NCBI RefSeq assembly: GCF_010500845.1
Contig: NZ_JAAAMI010000001.1
Location: forward strand, 558,001-622,000
DNA length: 64,000 nucleotides
From: Flagellimonas sediminis
Lineage (GTDB): Bacteria > Bacteroidota > Bacteroidia > Flavobacteriales > Flavobacteriaceae
Reading direction: 5' to 3'
The position numbers and the translations under genes are program-made. Position 1 is the stretch's first letter. Each line of letters starts with the position of its first letter. Of the stretch, positions 43,386-52,197 are shown piece after piece. A model generated the notes under the pieces. That model worked only from the letters and a program-made list of their open reading frames with translations. It was not told the origin of the DNA and did not search any database.

Positions 43386-44003
43386 TCAATAGGTGGCAAA
43401 AGTAACTTGAAGGGTATAGATGTATTCCCCAACCGGACGGTCATAGTATATGGCGGTTTCCAATTGTTTTCCGATATATTGGTTGTCTTCCACAATCATG
43501 ACCTCTCCCAGTTTCTTGCCCAAGGTTTTGGCGATGGCCTCCGCTTTGATTCGGGCGTCCTGCAATGCGGATTCGTACAAAGTTTTCGCTTCTTCCACAT
43601 CAATTTCAAATAAGGCAATAGCATTCAACCGTTGAAGCCCCATGGATTTTATCCCCAAGAAAGCCCGCATCTTTTCGGTTGAGGTAGTGGTGAATTCGTA
43701 CACGGCACCTTCCTTATCGTACCCCATGGTCTCAAAACCGAATTCGTAAGGAGTTTCCTTTAGTTCATTCCAGGAAATACCTTTGGATTCCAATGCTTTT
43801 TGGTAATGGGATTTCAACTGTGGCAAATCCATGCCATCTACTGCATAACTGGAAAAAACCGTACTCAATGATACCGTGGCCTTGTAGGTGGGCGAAGGAT
43901 CTATATGGATGGCCCGTGCACTGACTTTTATGGTTGTGATCTGGTCTTGGGAAAATCCCATAAAGGGCAACAGGGTAATTATCAAATAGACTAAGTTCTT
44001 CAT
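43386..44003 (-). CDS. SIMPL (DUF541) domain periplasmic protein
   Basis: 205-aa protein with a signal peptide (MKNLVYLIITLLPFMGFSQ) and a SIMPL/DUF541 domain, the family of E. coli YggE and BP26. Typical parts are ISARAIHIDPSPTYKATVSL-like strands and the coiled stretch ALQDARIKAEAIAKTLGKKLGEV (near 146-168). The family is periplasmic, forms channel-like rings in some members, and affects oxidative stress. It lies 7 bp after the collagen-like lipoprotein gene, so it is probably in the same transcript. Confidence 0.85.
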   Translation of the reverse strand: MKNLVYLIITLLPFMGFSQDQITTIKVSARAIHIDPSPTYKATVSLSTVFSSYAVDGMDLPQLKSHYQKALESKGISWNELKETPYEFGFETMGYDKEGAVYEFTTTSTEKMRAFLGIKSMGLQRLNAIALFEIDVEEAKTLYESALQDARIKAEAIAKTLGKKLGEVMIVEDNQYIGKQLETAIYYDRPVGEYIYTLQVTFATY

Positions 44004-44010
44004 ATTGATA

Positions 44011-44586
44011 TTATTCTGGAATATGGAAAAGGGCTACCAATTCTTCGTAACTCATTTTGGAATAGTCCACAACAGCTTTGCCACTTGTGGATGGGGTACC
44101 ACCCGGTATGATGATATAACGATAATCATCGTAAATGGGAATCTCAATATCCGAACCATCGATGGAAGTGATCCAAATGGCAATGTTTTGGTTAAGATCA
44201 TTGATTTGGAAATCATAATGTTGCATCCGGAGACCGAAAATGGATTTTGGCAAGGGGTCAATTATGGTGTAAATAGAAGTATACTTGCCATATACCGCAA
44301 TGTATCCAGTTGCCTTAATCTCGTCCGTTAGCTCTTCAACGTTTAGTATGCTGAACGAGGCACTCGTGGCCGCAATGGGCGATTCAAAACCGGAAGGGAT
44401 CCAATCGGAATAGATGACGTTGGCTGTGCCGGTTTCCCCTTGTTCTCCCTGATCTCCTTGGGCTCCGGCAGGTCCTTGTTCCCCCTGAATACCCTGCGGA
44501 CCCATGGCACCGTCCTCGCCATCATCTGGCGAACAGGCCAAGAAAATAAAACCCAAGAAGGCCCAGCCAAAAATTAGCTTTTTCAT
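44011..44586 (-). CDS. Collagen-like lipoprotein, copy 2
   Basis: 191-aa lipoprotein: signal MKKLIFGWAFLGFIFLAC (Cys18), acidic SPDDGED, then eleven Gly-X-Y triplets (GEDGAMGPQGIQ ... GETGTA, about 23-55) and a C-terminal globular beta-rich domain ending SYEELVALFHIPE. It is homologous to the next upstream gene along the whole length, including the motif TANVxYSDW directly after the triplets. Short collagen-like rods usually trimerise, lifting a head domain from the outer membrane. The function is unknown. Confidence 0.8.
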   Translation of the reverse strand: MKKLIFGWAFLGFIFLACSPDDGEDGAMGPQGIQGEQGPAGAQGDQGEQGETGTANVIYSDWIPSGFESPIAATSASFSILNVEELTDEIKATGYIAVYGKYTSIYTIIDPLPKSIFGLRMQHYDFQINDLNQNIAIWITSIDGSDIEIPIYDDYRYIIIPGGTPSTSGKAVVDYSKMSYEELVALFHIPE

Positions 44587-44644
44587 ATGCTTTTATTTTT
44601 TAGAAGTTGATAATAGGGGGAACTTTAGACCTACTTACAAGTTT

Positions 44645-45244
44645 TTATTCAGGAATGTTGAAATAATCCAAAACCTCTTCGTAGGTCATCTTGGTAAAGT
44701 CCATGCCGGAACTAGATTTACCGGAAGTGGAAACACCACCAGGAATCAATACATAACGGTATTGTGCCAAAAAGGAGCCATCGCCTACAGCATCTCCTGG
44801 TTCATTGGCATGTACGGAAATCCTGATATTCCCGTCCGTAGCCACAAAGAAGTAGGATTGTTGTCTGGCAGCACCAAAGACTATGGGAAGTTGGTACACG
44901 GTGTTTCCATTAACGGCATCTATTCGTCTACCATAAACCAAAATGGTCCCAAAGTTCAACATATCAGGATCGATTTCTGGAGCATCTATATCAAAGGAAG
45001 CTGAACTAGTTGCAATACTGTTCCCCAACTCGGTGTTTGCCCAATCCGAATACATCACGTTGGCTGTTCCGGGCTCCCCTGGTTCCCCTTGTTCTCCCTG
45101 GGGTCCTTGAGGTCCGGTTGCTCCTTGTTCCCCTTGGGGTCCTTGGGCACCATCTTCCCCGTCATCAGAGGAACAAGAAGTTACCAGCACAAAGGAAAGG
45201 GCCATCAATAAAAAGGTTTTTACAGTAAAAAGATTTGTTTTCAT
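44645..45244 (-). CDS. Collagen-like lipoprotein, copy 1
   Basis: 199-aa lipoprotein: signal MKTNLFTVKTFLLMALSFVL and lipobox VTSC (Cys24), the acidic SSDDGED, eleven Gly-X-Y triplets (about 29-61), then a globular domain with TANVMYSDW and an end TYEEVLDYFNIPE. Same build and triplet number as copy 2, so the two arose by tandem duplication and then diverged. They face the LytTR/LytS genes across a 257-bp gap, which could mean they are regulated by it; this is inference. Confidence 0.8.
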   Translation of the reverse strand: MKTNLFTVKTFLLMALSFVLVTSCSSDDGEDGAQGPQGEQGATGPQGPQGEQGEPGEPGTANVMYSDWANTELGNSIATSSASFDIDAPEIDPDMLNFGTILVYGRRIDAVNGNTVYQLPIVFGAARQQSYFFVATDGNIRISVHANEPGDAVGDGSFLAQYRYVLIPGGVSTSGKSSSGMDFTKMTYEEVLDYFNIPE

Positions 45245-45501
45245 GTTTTTATTTTTTGTGGGTTTAGATCGGCCAAGTTAGAAGTAAGGTTTTCCAAGCG
45301 ATGTTGAATTGTGATAGGATGCCCAAACGAATTCGCCTCCATGGGGTTTTTATGTACAGATCACCTTCAAGTTTCTTTTTATGCACTATTTGCAATCCAT
45401 ACGTCAAAATTGTAGTACATACACCCATTGGTACCATGCATCATTATGCTGATGCACGGTCTCGCTTGAATCTTTAAATTGGAAGGTTCAACACTCAAGC
45501 T
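45245..45501. other. Intergenic region between lipoproteins and LytTR regulator
   Basis: This divergent 257-bp gap contains a perfect 7-bp inverted repeat with a 6-nt spacer, TGCATCA-ttatgc-TGATGCA, at 45437-45456, ending 45 bp before the LytTR gene. LytTR proteins commonly bind direct repeats, so this may be a site for another regulator. No complete -33/-7 promoter is apparent on either strand. Confidence 0.4.
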
Positions 45502-46239
45502 ATGCGGGCAATCATTGTGGATGATGAAGCGGCTGCCATAAACAGCCTTTCGTGGGAATTGAGAAAGTACCCCGATTTTATTTCGGTAATAGAGACCTTT
45601 ACATCACCAAAGGACGCTATTTCAGGAATCAATTATCTGAAGCCAGACTGTGTTTTCCTGGATATAGAGATGCCGGAGATGAGCGGGTTTTCCCTGTTGG
45701 ACAAACTGGAATACCGCAATTTTGCCATTGTGATCACCACGGCCTATAACCAATATGCCATTCAGGCCATAAAGGAAAGTGCCGTGGATTATTTGCTGAA
45801 ACCCGTGGATCAGGATGATATTCAAGGGGTTATTGAAAAACTGAAAAAATTGAACGGCCAGCAAAGTTTTCAGCATCAATTTAAACAGACCTTCGAGGCC
45901 CTTTCCCGGGCAAGTGCGCCTCAATTGATCCAGATTCCCGTTAGTGGAAAGATTCTTTTTTTGCGCTTGGCGGACATTGTGTACTGTGAGTCGGACGGGA
46001 ATTATTCCAAGGTTTACCTGGAATCCGGGGAACAAGTACTGGTGTCCAAAAAACTCAAGGAACTGGAGGAACTTTTGCCTGCACGGTTGTTTTTCAGGAT
46101 TCATAATTCCTTCATAGTGCATTTGCTCAAGGTGGACGAATACATTCGGAATGATGGATACCTTGTCCTCTCAAACAATAGTAAGATACCGATATCAAGA
46201 AATAAAAAGGATGCCTTTCTCCACAGAATGGCCCAATAA
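45502..46239 (+). CDS. LytTR-family response regulator
   Basis: 245-aa response regulator. The receiver domain (1-120) has the acidic pocket Asp7/Asp8, phospho-acceptor Asp54 (VFLDIEMPEMSG) and Lys in LLKPVDQ near 105. The C-terminal LytTR domain (about 140-243) binds DNA through beta strands (ILFLRLADIVYCESDGNYSKVYL). The cognate kinase gene follows 9 bp later. Typical of flavobacterial LytT/AlgR-like pairs; targets unknown. Confidence 0.93.
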   Translation: MRAIIVDDEAAAINSLSWELRKYPDFISVIETFTSPKDAISGINYLKPDCVFLDIEMPEMSGFSLLDKLEYRNFAIVITTAYNQYAIQAIKESAVDYLLKPVDQDDIQGVIEKLKKLNGQQSFQHQFKQTFEALSRASAPQLIQIPVSGKILFLRLADIVYCESDGNYSKVYLESGEQVLVSKKLKELEELLPARLFFRIHNSFIVHLLKVDEYIRNDGYLVLSNNSKIPISRNKKDAFLHRMAQ

Positions 46240-46248
46240 TATGAATGC

Positions 46249-47808
46249 ATGGTAAATGGGGTGATGGATTTCTTCGCGGAGAGCAACCAAAACGGTTTTG
46301 GTTTCTTTGTGGTGTCCGTTCTTTTTTACCTATTTGTTTTTTTTCTGATTCAATTTTTTCAGCACAAGAAACGGTTTTACCTCTTTTATGCCCTTTACGC
46401 CCTAATCACGGGGATAACATTGATGAAATATGTGGATGGGGTATTTTTCAGTGACTTTTTTAACGCTCCCGCCGGAAGGATTTTTAATAGATGGTTCCAC
46501 TATCCTTCCCAATGGATGGCTTCTATTCTGTTCATACTTTTCATTGCGGAAATCATGGGCTTTAAAAAGGACCATCCCAAGTTTGTGAAATTTGTTAAAT
46601 GGGGTTATTGGGGCATGGCTCCTCTTTATTTTACATTATGGGTGGTTTATGTGTTCAATCCCAGATCATACCTGATCGATTATTGTGAGGCCTTTGTTTT
46701 GCTTCCGATGAACCTTATTGCCTTTATTTGGGGTTTTGGTCTTGTGGTCAAACAAAATAGGATCATAAAATGGTACATTCTTTTTGGGATGACCTCGCTG
46801 TTTATTTCCTATCTGATCATTTCCCTGTATTCGTTAAAGGCCAAAACCGCCAATACGGAAACCCTTTATATTTTTTATGTGGGAGTGCTTTTGGAAAGTT
46901 TGATGTTTGCCTTGGCCATAGGTTTGGAGCAGAAAATGGTGTATGTGCAAAAGGCACATGTACAGAAAAAATATATTGACCAACTGGAAGAAAACCAGTC
47001 GATAAAGGAAAGCATAAATAAGGCCCTGTCCGATGAATTGGTGCAGACCAAGGCAGAGATTGTAGGTCTTAGTACGGAGGCACAAAAGGAACGGTCGGAA
47101 AAATTGGCCATTAAGGTGGAAAACAAAATTGCCCAACTGCGATTGGAGGCCCTTCGCAGTCAAATGAACCCACACTTCATCTTCAATGCCCTAAACTCCA
47201 TCAAATCCTATTTTATTGAGAACAACCAAGAAAAGGCGATTTATTATTTGGGGCGGTTCTCTAAATTGATCCGTGGTATTTTGGAAAGTTCCAGGAAAGA
47301 CCTCATCACTTTGGAAGAAGAGATGAACATTATTAAAATGTATGTGGAAATAGAGAGCGATCGCTTTAAAAACGGTATGGAATATGTCTTGGAAATGGAT
47401 AAGGACATCCCCGCCCATATCATTGTAGTGCCATCGTTATTGTTACAGCCCTTTGTAGAAAATTCCATTTGGCACGGACTCTCAACCCAAGCCGGAAAAA
47501 AGAAACTGACCATTAAGATTGAGGGCCAGAATCCATCGGACCACCTAAAGATTACCATTTCGGATAATGGGATCGGTAGACAGGCATCCCGTGCCAAAAA
47601 CATTCAAAATCCGTTAAAAGGACAATCATTGGGACTTTCCATAATCAAGGATCGGTTGGATTTCTTTTCCAAGAAATATCAAGGCGATTTCAATTTCGCC
47701 ATCAGTGATCTTAAGGATGAAAAATCAGGAAAGCCTTTAGGTACCGAAGTGGTGATCCATCTGCCAAAGTTGATGCCCGAGACAGACCAACTGGAAAAGA
47801 ATTTTTAA
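46249..47808 (+). CDS. LytS-type sensor histidine kinase (7TM)
   Basis: 519-aa kinase. An N-terminal block of about seven transmembrane helices (residues 14-240) is followed by a coiled coil (about 240-300) and the His_kinase domain with RSQMNPHFIFNALNSIKSY, His309. The ATPase domain is intact: N-box PSLLLQPFVENSIWHG near 405 and G-box ISDNGIGR near 440. It should phosphorylate the LytTR regulator just upstream. The 7TM sensor is of the 7TMR-DISM-like type but lacks the periplasmic sugar-binding domain. The input is unknown. Confidence 0.92.
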   Translation: MVNGVMDFFAESNQNGFGFFVVSVLFYLFVFFLIQFFQHKKRFYLFYALYALITGITLMKYVDGVFFSDFFNAPAGRIFNRWFHYPSQWMASILFILFIAEIMGFKKDHPKFVKFVKWGYWGMAPLYFTLWVVYVFNPRSYLIDYCEAFVLLPMNLIAFIWGFGLVVKQNRIIKWYILFGMTSLFISYLIISLYSLKAKTANTETLYIFYVGVLLESLMFALAIGLEQKMVYVQKAHVQKKYIDQLEENQSIKESINKALSDELVQTKAEIVGLSTEAQKERSEKLAIKVENKIAQLRLEALRSQMNPHFIFNALNSIKSYFIENNQEKAIYYLGRFSKLIRGILESSRKDLITLEEEMNIIKMYVEIESDRFKNGMEYVLEMDKDIPAHIIVVPSLLLQPFVENSIWHGLSTQAGKKKLTIKIEGQNPSDHLKITISDNGIGRQASRAKNIQNPLKGQSLGLSIIKDRLDFFSKKYQGDFNFAISDLKDEKSGKPLGTEVVIHLPKLMPETDQLEKNF

Positions 47809-47870
47809 AACTCAACCTATATTCCAAAGATTTATCCGAATTTGAACAGGTAAAATCTCGTTGAACCAAA

Positions 47871-48761
47871 ATGGACATTGCCATTCTTTCTGTGAGCCAT
47901 CACGTATACTCCACCAAACGGATCATTGAGGAGGCAGAGCGAGCAGGCCATTATGTGGAATCTATTGATCATACCAAATGTTCCGTGAAATTGGGACCGA
48001 ATAAACCCCAGATCTATTTTGGTTCAGAAAACATTACAGAAGAATTCGATGCCATAATCCCAAGGATTGGAACAACGGTTACCCGCCATGGAGCTGCCAT
48101 TGTAAAACAATTCGAGATTAATGATGTTTTCACCAGTGCCAAATCCTTGGGCATCCTTAAGGCAAGGAACAAGGTGACCACCCTGCAACTTTTGTCAAAA
48201 AGAGGGATTCCGATTCCTGAAACCGTATTTTCCATCAACCCGGACAATGTGGAACACCAAATTGAACTTTTGGGAGGACCGCCTGTCATCATCAAACTAC
48301 AAGAAGGAACACAGGGCAAGGGAGTGATGTTGGCAGAAAGCAAAAAATCGGCAAAGTCCATCATCGATACCCTATACAACATGAACACCAGTATTTTGCT
48401 ACAACAATATATAGAGGAAGCGAAGGGAGAAGATCTGAGGATAATTGTGGTAGGGAACAAGATCGTGGCCAGTATGAGACGAACCAGTGGGCTGGATGAT
48501 TTTAGGTCCAACGTGCACCGGGGTGCTGATACCCATGCGGTACAACTGACCCCAAGGGAAAAATTTATTGCCATACATGCCACCAAACATTTGGGCCTTG
48601 GGGTCGCCGGGGTAGACCTGATCCGTTCCAACAATGGACCCTTGTTGATTGAGGTCAACGCATCACCGGGCCTCAAAGGAATTGAGGCGGCCACCAAGGT
48701 GAACGTGGCAAGGCACATCATTCAATTTGTAGAAAAGCATGGCCGAAGAAATCGAAAATAA
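47871..48761 (+). CDS. rimK: RimK-family ATP-grasp alpha-L-glutamate ligase
   Basis: 296-aa ATP-grasp ligase of the RimK group, which adds glutamate residues to the C-terminus of ribosomal protein S6 or makes related glutamate peptides. The pre-ATP-grasp domain (1-95), the ATP-binding segment PPVIIKLQEGTQGKGVMLAE and the metal site PLLIEVNASPGLKGIE near 258-273 are complete. The next gene overlaps by 23 bp and codes for an aspartoacylase-family hydrolase, so the two act on the same product or in opposite directions. S6 itself is not encoded in the window. Confidence 0.88.
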   Translation: MDIAILSVSHHVYSTKRIIEEAERAGHYVESIDHTKCSVKLGPNKPQIYFGSENITEEFDAIIPRIGTTVTRHGAAIVKQFEINDVFTSAKSLGILKARNKVTTLQLLSKRGIPIPETVFSINPDNVEHQIELLGGPPVIIKLQEGTQGKGVMLAESKKSAKSIIDTLYNMNTSILLQQYIEEAKGEDLRIIVVGNKIVASMRRTSGLDDFRSNVHRGADTHAVQLTPREKFIAIHATKHLGLGVAGVDLIRSNNGPLLIEVNASPGLKGIEAATKVNVARHIIQFVEKHGRRNRK

Positions 48762-49698
48762 GAGCATCACCATTAATGGGGAAACCATTGCCCCCGGGGA
48801 ACAAAAACTGGTACAGATGAACATTGCCAGATTGCCCACGGGAACCTTGATCGATATTCCAGTTCATGTGTTCAACGGAAAAAAAGCAGGACCTACCGTT
48901 TTGATCCAAGCAGGTTTGCACGGAGATGAGATTAATGGTGTGGAAACTTTGAGAAGGTTGTTGCAGGAAGATTTCTTTCAAGTAAAAAAAGGGGCGGTGA
49001 TCGTGGTTCCAATATTGAACATTTTTGGTTTTATCCATTTCTCCAGGGACGTTCCCGATGGTAAGGATGTAAACCGGAGTTTTCCCGGTTCAAAAACAGG
49101 GTCGCTTGCCAGCAGGATCGCCCATACCTATACCGAGCAGATCTTGCCCCAGGTTCATTATGGTATCGATCTGCATACAGGTGGAGGCCAAAGGCACAAC
49201 CATCCGCAGGTACGGTATTCTAGCAATGATCCAAAAAGCAAGGAATTGGCCCAAATTTTTGGGGCACCCTTTTATTTTTCCTCACGAATGATAACAGGTT
49301 CGTTCCGAAAGGTTATGTTTAAGATGGGAGTACCAACAATGGTCTACGAGGCCGGTGAAAGTATGCGTTTTGATGAAAATGCCATAGCGACCGCATCAAA
49401 AGGCATCCAAAATGTTTTGGCCTATTTGGGCATGCTGCCCAAAGACATGGGCACAACTTCAGATCCATCGATCCATCTAGAACAAACAAGATGGACAAGG
49501 GCACCAAGGGCAGGAATGTTCATACCTCAAGTGTACAATGGGCAATGGGTGGAAAAGGGTCAAGTGTTGGGTTTGGTGGCCGATACGTATGCCAAAAAGA
49601 ACAAAAAGGTAAAAGCGGCTTTTGATGGATTTGTCATTTGTATCAACCACCAAGCGGTGGTGAACCAGGGCGACGCCCTCTTTCATTTAGGAAGATAG
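48739..49698 (+). CDS. Succinylglutamate desuccinylase / aspartoacylase-family hydrolase
   Basis: 319-aa zinc hydrolase of the M14-like AstE/AspA group. The zinc ligands are in GLHGDEINGVE (near 58-62, His and Glu) and GIDLHTGGGQRH (His near 147); general base Glu is in VYEAGES near 208. DVNRSFPGS (near 113) holds a substrate-binding Arg. The C-terminal part (about 255-319) is a small barrel-sandwich-like domain (GQWVEKGQVLGLVADTY, GFVICINHQAVVNQGDALF). The family splits N-acyl amino-acid bonds; beside RimK it may trim or remove glutamate. Its stop overlaps the next minus-strand gene by 12 bp. Confidence 0.87.
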   Translation: MAEEIENKSITINGETIAPGEQKLVQMNIARLPTGTLIDIPVHVFNGKKAGPTVLIQAGLHGDEINGVETLRRLLQEDFFQVKKGAVIVVPILNIFGFIHFSRDVPDGKDVNRSFPGSKTGSLASRIAHTYTEQILPQVHYGIDLHTGGGQRHNHPQVRYSSNDPKSKELAQIFGAPFYFSSRMITGSFRKVMFKMGVPTMVYEAGESMRFDENAIATASKGIQNVLAYLGMLPKDMGTTSDPSIHLEQTRWTRAPRAGMFIPQVYNGQWVEKGQVLGLVADTYAKKNKKVKAAFDGFVICINHQAVVNQGDALFHLGR

Positions 49699-50118
49699 GT
49701 TGAGGCGTTTGTCGTTTACTTGGTTTAGGCTCCATTTAATGGCACTTTCCAGATCTGAAAATTGTCTAATGTTTTTCCGGAAAAACATCTTTTCCAAAAC
49801 CAAACTGGCCAATCCACTTTGGTTGTAACTAACCACGGAATAAAATTCCAGCTCGTGCCGGTGTTTATAAAATTTAAGCCAATCGGTCGGCACCACAGAG
49901 TAGTTATGGATACGGTTGGAAATATAGGCGATGGGTTGCTCCCTTCCTAGCAACTCGTAGGCGGTATCTATTACTTTTTTTGCCATGGACCAACCAAAAG
50001 TTTCCCCTTCGTTGATCTCAGAAATGACCAATCCATCAAAAAAATAGAAAACACCGAATTGATATTCCCTTACCTGGCGTATATTTTTGAAGAAGTCCAA
50101 CTCTTTTACCTTTTTCAT
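49687..50118 (-). CDS. Conserved hypothetical protein, STAS/SpoIIAA-like
   Basis: 143-aa cytoplasmic protein that I recognise only as a flavobacterial conserved hypothetical. Its alternation of strands and helices (YQFGVFYFFDGLVISEINEGE, AKKVIDTAYELLGREQPIAYISN, FRKNIRQFSDLESAIKWSL) resembles the STAS/SpoIIAA-like fold. No catalytic motif is seen. It is convergent with the aspartoacylase-family gene and has a possible promoter at 50240-50273 (minus). Confidence 0.65.
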   Translation of the reverse strand: MKKVKELDFFKNIRQVREYQFGVFYFFDGLVISEINEGETFGWSMAKKVIDTAYELLGREQPIAYISNRIHNYSVVPTDWLKFYKHRHELEFYSVVSYNQSGLASLVLEKMFFRKNIRQFSDLESAIKWSLNQVNDKRLNLSS

Positions 50119-50239
50119 AGTACCATTTCGTTAAGCTTGTGGTTATAAATAAAGGTAGAAAGGAAAGAAGCACGATAAGAGTCTTTTTTGCAAATACCGT
50201 CAAAAAATTGGCACATATCAGTTTTTGATTGATGAGCGA

Positions 50240-50273
50240 CAAATTTAACCAAGAGCCATCAGAATTTACGCAA
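50240..50273 (-). promoter_or_regulatory. Promoter candidate for the STAS-like gene
   Basis: On the minus strand TTG (50271-50273) and TAAATTTG (50240-50247) are 23 bp apart, the long end of the Bacteroidota spacing. The leader would be about 115 nt. Confidence 0.4.
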
Positions 50274-50319
50274 TGTTTAATGAGAAACGATTCCTACAAC
50301 AAATTCAAATCCTACACCT

Positions 50320-50709
50320 TCATTTTTCCATGTTCTTCAATTGAATTGCCAGTGCCTTGGTGGATAACTGAACTTCAAGGAACGAAAGAATCAAGGAAAT
50401 GACCAAAAAAACCAGACTCACACCAAAAATGGCATTGGCCCACACATTCATTTCAACATAAACCAGGAACATGGTCACGGCTGCCAACAAAAAACTGATG
50501 ATAGCCGAAGCCTGCATATTTTTTATGATCCCCAAGCGCTTTCTTAAATAAAGGATCTGTTGTTTTAAAGGTTGGGCCGAAGTTTCCTCAAATTGCTTGT
50601 GCAATTGTCTGATCAGGGCGGCGATGGCCAAATAACGTGCATTGTAAGCCAACATGGTCAATGAAATGGCAGGGAACAAAAGGGCAGGTATATTCAGGGA
50701 AAGTTGCAT
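50320..50709 (-). CDS. DUF2721-family membrane protein
   Basis: 129-aa protein with an N-terminal membrane helix (about 5-25), a basic helical region (about 35-65, RQLHKQFEETSAQPLKQQIL) and two more membrane helices (about 67-85 and 90-112). The order and the motif LTMLAYNARYLAIAALIR match DUF2721, a small family of unknown function. It is divergent from the aminopeptidase gene. Confidence 0.75.
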   Translation of the reverse strand: MQLSLNIPALLFPAISLTMLAYNARYLAIAALIRQLHKQFEETSAQPLKQQILYLRKRLGIIKNMQASAIISFLLAAVTMFLVYVEMNVWANAIFGVSLVFLVISLILSFLEVQLSTKALAIQLKNMEK

Positions 50710-50737
50710 GGAGGCGTTTTATTGGTGAAGGTAATCA

Positions 50738-50769
50738 TTTGTGATCGCTAACGCAATTGACTACTTTTG
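50738..50769 (+). promoter_or_regulatory. Promoter of the aminopeptidase P gene
   Basis: TTTG (50738-50741) and TACTTTTG (50762-50769) are 20 bp apart and match the Bacteroidota consensus. It places the transcription start near 50776, between the two possible start codons, and supports ATG 50790 as the start. Confidence 0.7.
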
Positions 50770-50789
50770 GACAAATCAAAATCAACAAT

Positions 50790-52082
50790 ATGAAATACTC
50801 CCCCATAGACAACAATCTTTTTGTGAAGAACCGCAAGAAATTCATGGACCAAATGAAGCCAAAAAGTATTGCCGTGTTCAATTCCAACGATATTTATCCG
50901 ATAGGTGCGGACAGTACCATGCCGTTTGAACAGGCCCGTGATATTTTCTATCTGAGCGGGGCGGACCAAGAGGAAACCATTCTGCTGCTTTTTCCCGATG
51001 CGATGGACAAAAAGAAAAGGGAAATACTCTTTGTTCGGGAAACGAACGATCATATTGCCGTATGGGAAGGCGCCAAACTTACCAAGGATCAGGCTACTGC
51101 GGTTTCAGGCATTGAAACTATTTATTGGTTGACCGATTTTGACAAGATCTTTTTTGATTTGATGACGGAGGCCGACACCATCTATTTCAACACCAACGAG
51201 CATTATCGCCAAGCTGTGGAAACCCAGACCCGGGAAGATCGGTTCATTGAAAAATGTAAAAAGCAATACCCGGCGCACCAATGGGCCAAGAGCAACCCCA
51301 TTTTGCAACAGATCCGTGGGGTAAAGGAACCTGAGGAAATCACTTTGATGCAAATTGCCTGCGATATTACCGAAAAAGGATTCCGAAGAATTCTTGAATT
51401 TATAAAACCGGGAGTATGGGAATATGAAATTGAGGCCGAGTTTCTGCATGAGTTTGTTCGCAATCGCTCAAAAGGATTTGCCTATGCCCCGATCATTGCA
51501 GCAGGGGCCAATGCCAATGTGCTTCACTATTTGGAAAATAACAGACAAGCGAAGGATGGGGACATGATCTTAATGGATTTGGCCGCCGAATATGCCAATT
51601 ATTCCAGTGATCTTACTAGAACCGTTCCTGCCAATGGAAAGTTTTCCGACCGCCAAAAGCAAGTATACAGTGCCGTGCTCCGGGTAAAGAATGAGGCTAC
51701 CAAAATGTTGGTGCCGGGCACCATTTGGGCCGAATACCACAAAGAGGTCGGGAAGATCATGACTTCTGAATTGATTGGCCTTGGACTTTTGGACAAAGCC
51801 GATGTGCAGAACGAAAACCCCGATTGGCCCGCTTACAAAAAATACTTTATGCACGGAACAAGCCACCATATTGGTCTGAACACCCATGATTATGGCGAAT
51901 TGAAGACCCCTATGAAAGCCAATATGGTCTTTACGGTGGAACCCGGCATCTATATCCCTGCGGAGGGAATGGGAATCCGTTTGGAGGACGATGTGGTCAT
52001 CCAAGAAAAAGGAGAACCCTTCAATTTGATGCGGAACATCCCTATTGAAATCGAGGAAATTGAGGAGTTGATGAACAAATAA
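50790..52082 (+). CDS. Xaa-Pro aminopeptidase (aminopeptidase P)
   Basis: 430-aa M24B metallopeptidase that removes N-terminal residues before proline. The creatinase-like N-terminal domain (1-170) precedes the pita-bread fold. The five metal ligands are present: Asp in ILMDLAAEYANYSSDLTRT (two Asp, near 258-270), His in MHGTSHHIGLNTHD (near 355), Glu in VEPGIYIP and Glu in GIRLEDDVV. The start ATG 50790 is favoured by the promoter position and by family length; the frame opens at TTG 50757, upstream of the predicted transcript. Confidence 0.92.
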   Translation: MKYSPIDNNLFVKNRKKFMDQMKPKSIAVFNSNDIYPIGADSTMPFEQARDIFYLSGADQEETILLLFPDAMDKKKREILFVRETNDHIAVWEGAKLTKDQATAVSGIETIYWLTDFDKIFFDLMTEADTIYFNTNEHYRQAVETQTREDRFIEKCKKQYPAHQWAKSNPILQQIRGVKEPEEITLMQIACDITEKGFRRILEFIKPGVWEYEIEAEFLHEFVRNRSKGFAYAPIIAAGANANVLHYLENNRQAKDGDMILMDLAAEYANYSSDLTRTVPANGKFSDRQKQVYSAVLRVKNEATKMLVPGTIWAEYHKEVGKIMTSELIGLGLLDKADVQNENPDWPAYKKYFMHGTSHHIGLNTHDYGELKTPMKANMVFTVEPGIYIPAEGMGIRLEDDVVIQEKGEPFNLMRNIPIEIEEIEELMNK

Positions 52083-52093
52083 TGGGTTTTATG

Positions 52094-52174
52094 GTCATGC
52101 TGAGCGAAGTGAGGCATCTCATTTTTGTTGATTTTAGATTCTTCATCCTGATGCTATCAGGACGTTCAGAATGA
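52094..52174. repeat. Dispersed element with terminal inverted repeats
   Basis: An 81-bp copy with ends GTCATGCTGA and TCAGAATGAC (one mismatch when inverted), and GCGAAGTGAGGCATCT inside, matching 22940-23020. It also holds a perfect inner hairpin TCCTGAT-gct-ATCAGGA. It lies directly after the aminopeptidase gene and may act as a 3' end. Confidence 0.7.
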
Positions 52175-52197
52175 CTTCTAGCCAATAAACGAAGGGT

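Noticed and set aside
48014..48721. Minus-strand open frame of 235 codons opposite rimK
   Set aside because: rimK is a complete ATP-grasp enzyme on the plus strand; the minus frame shows no domain and has no control region of its own.
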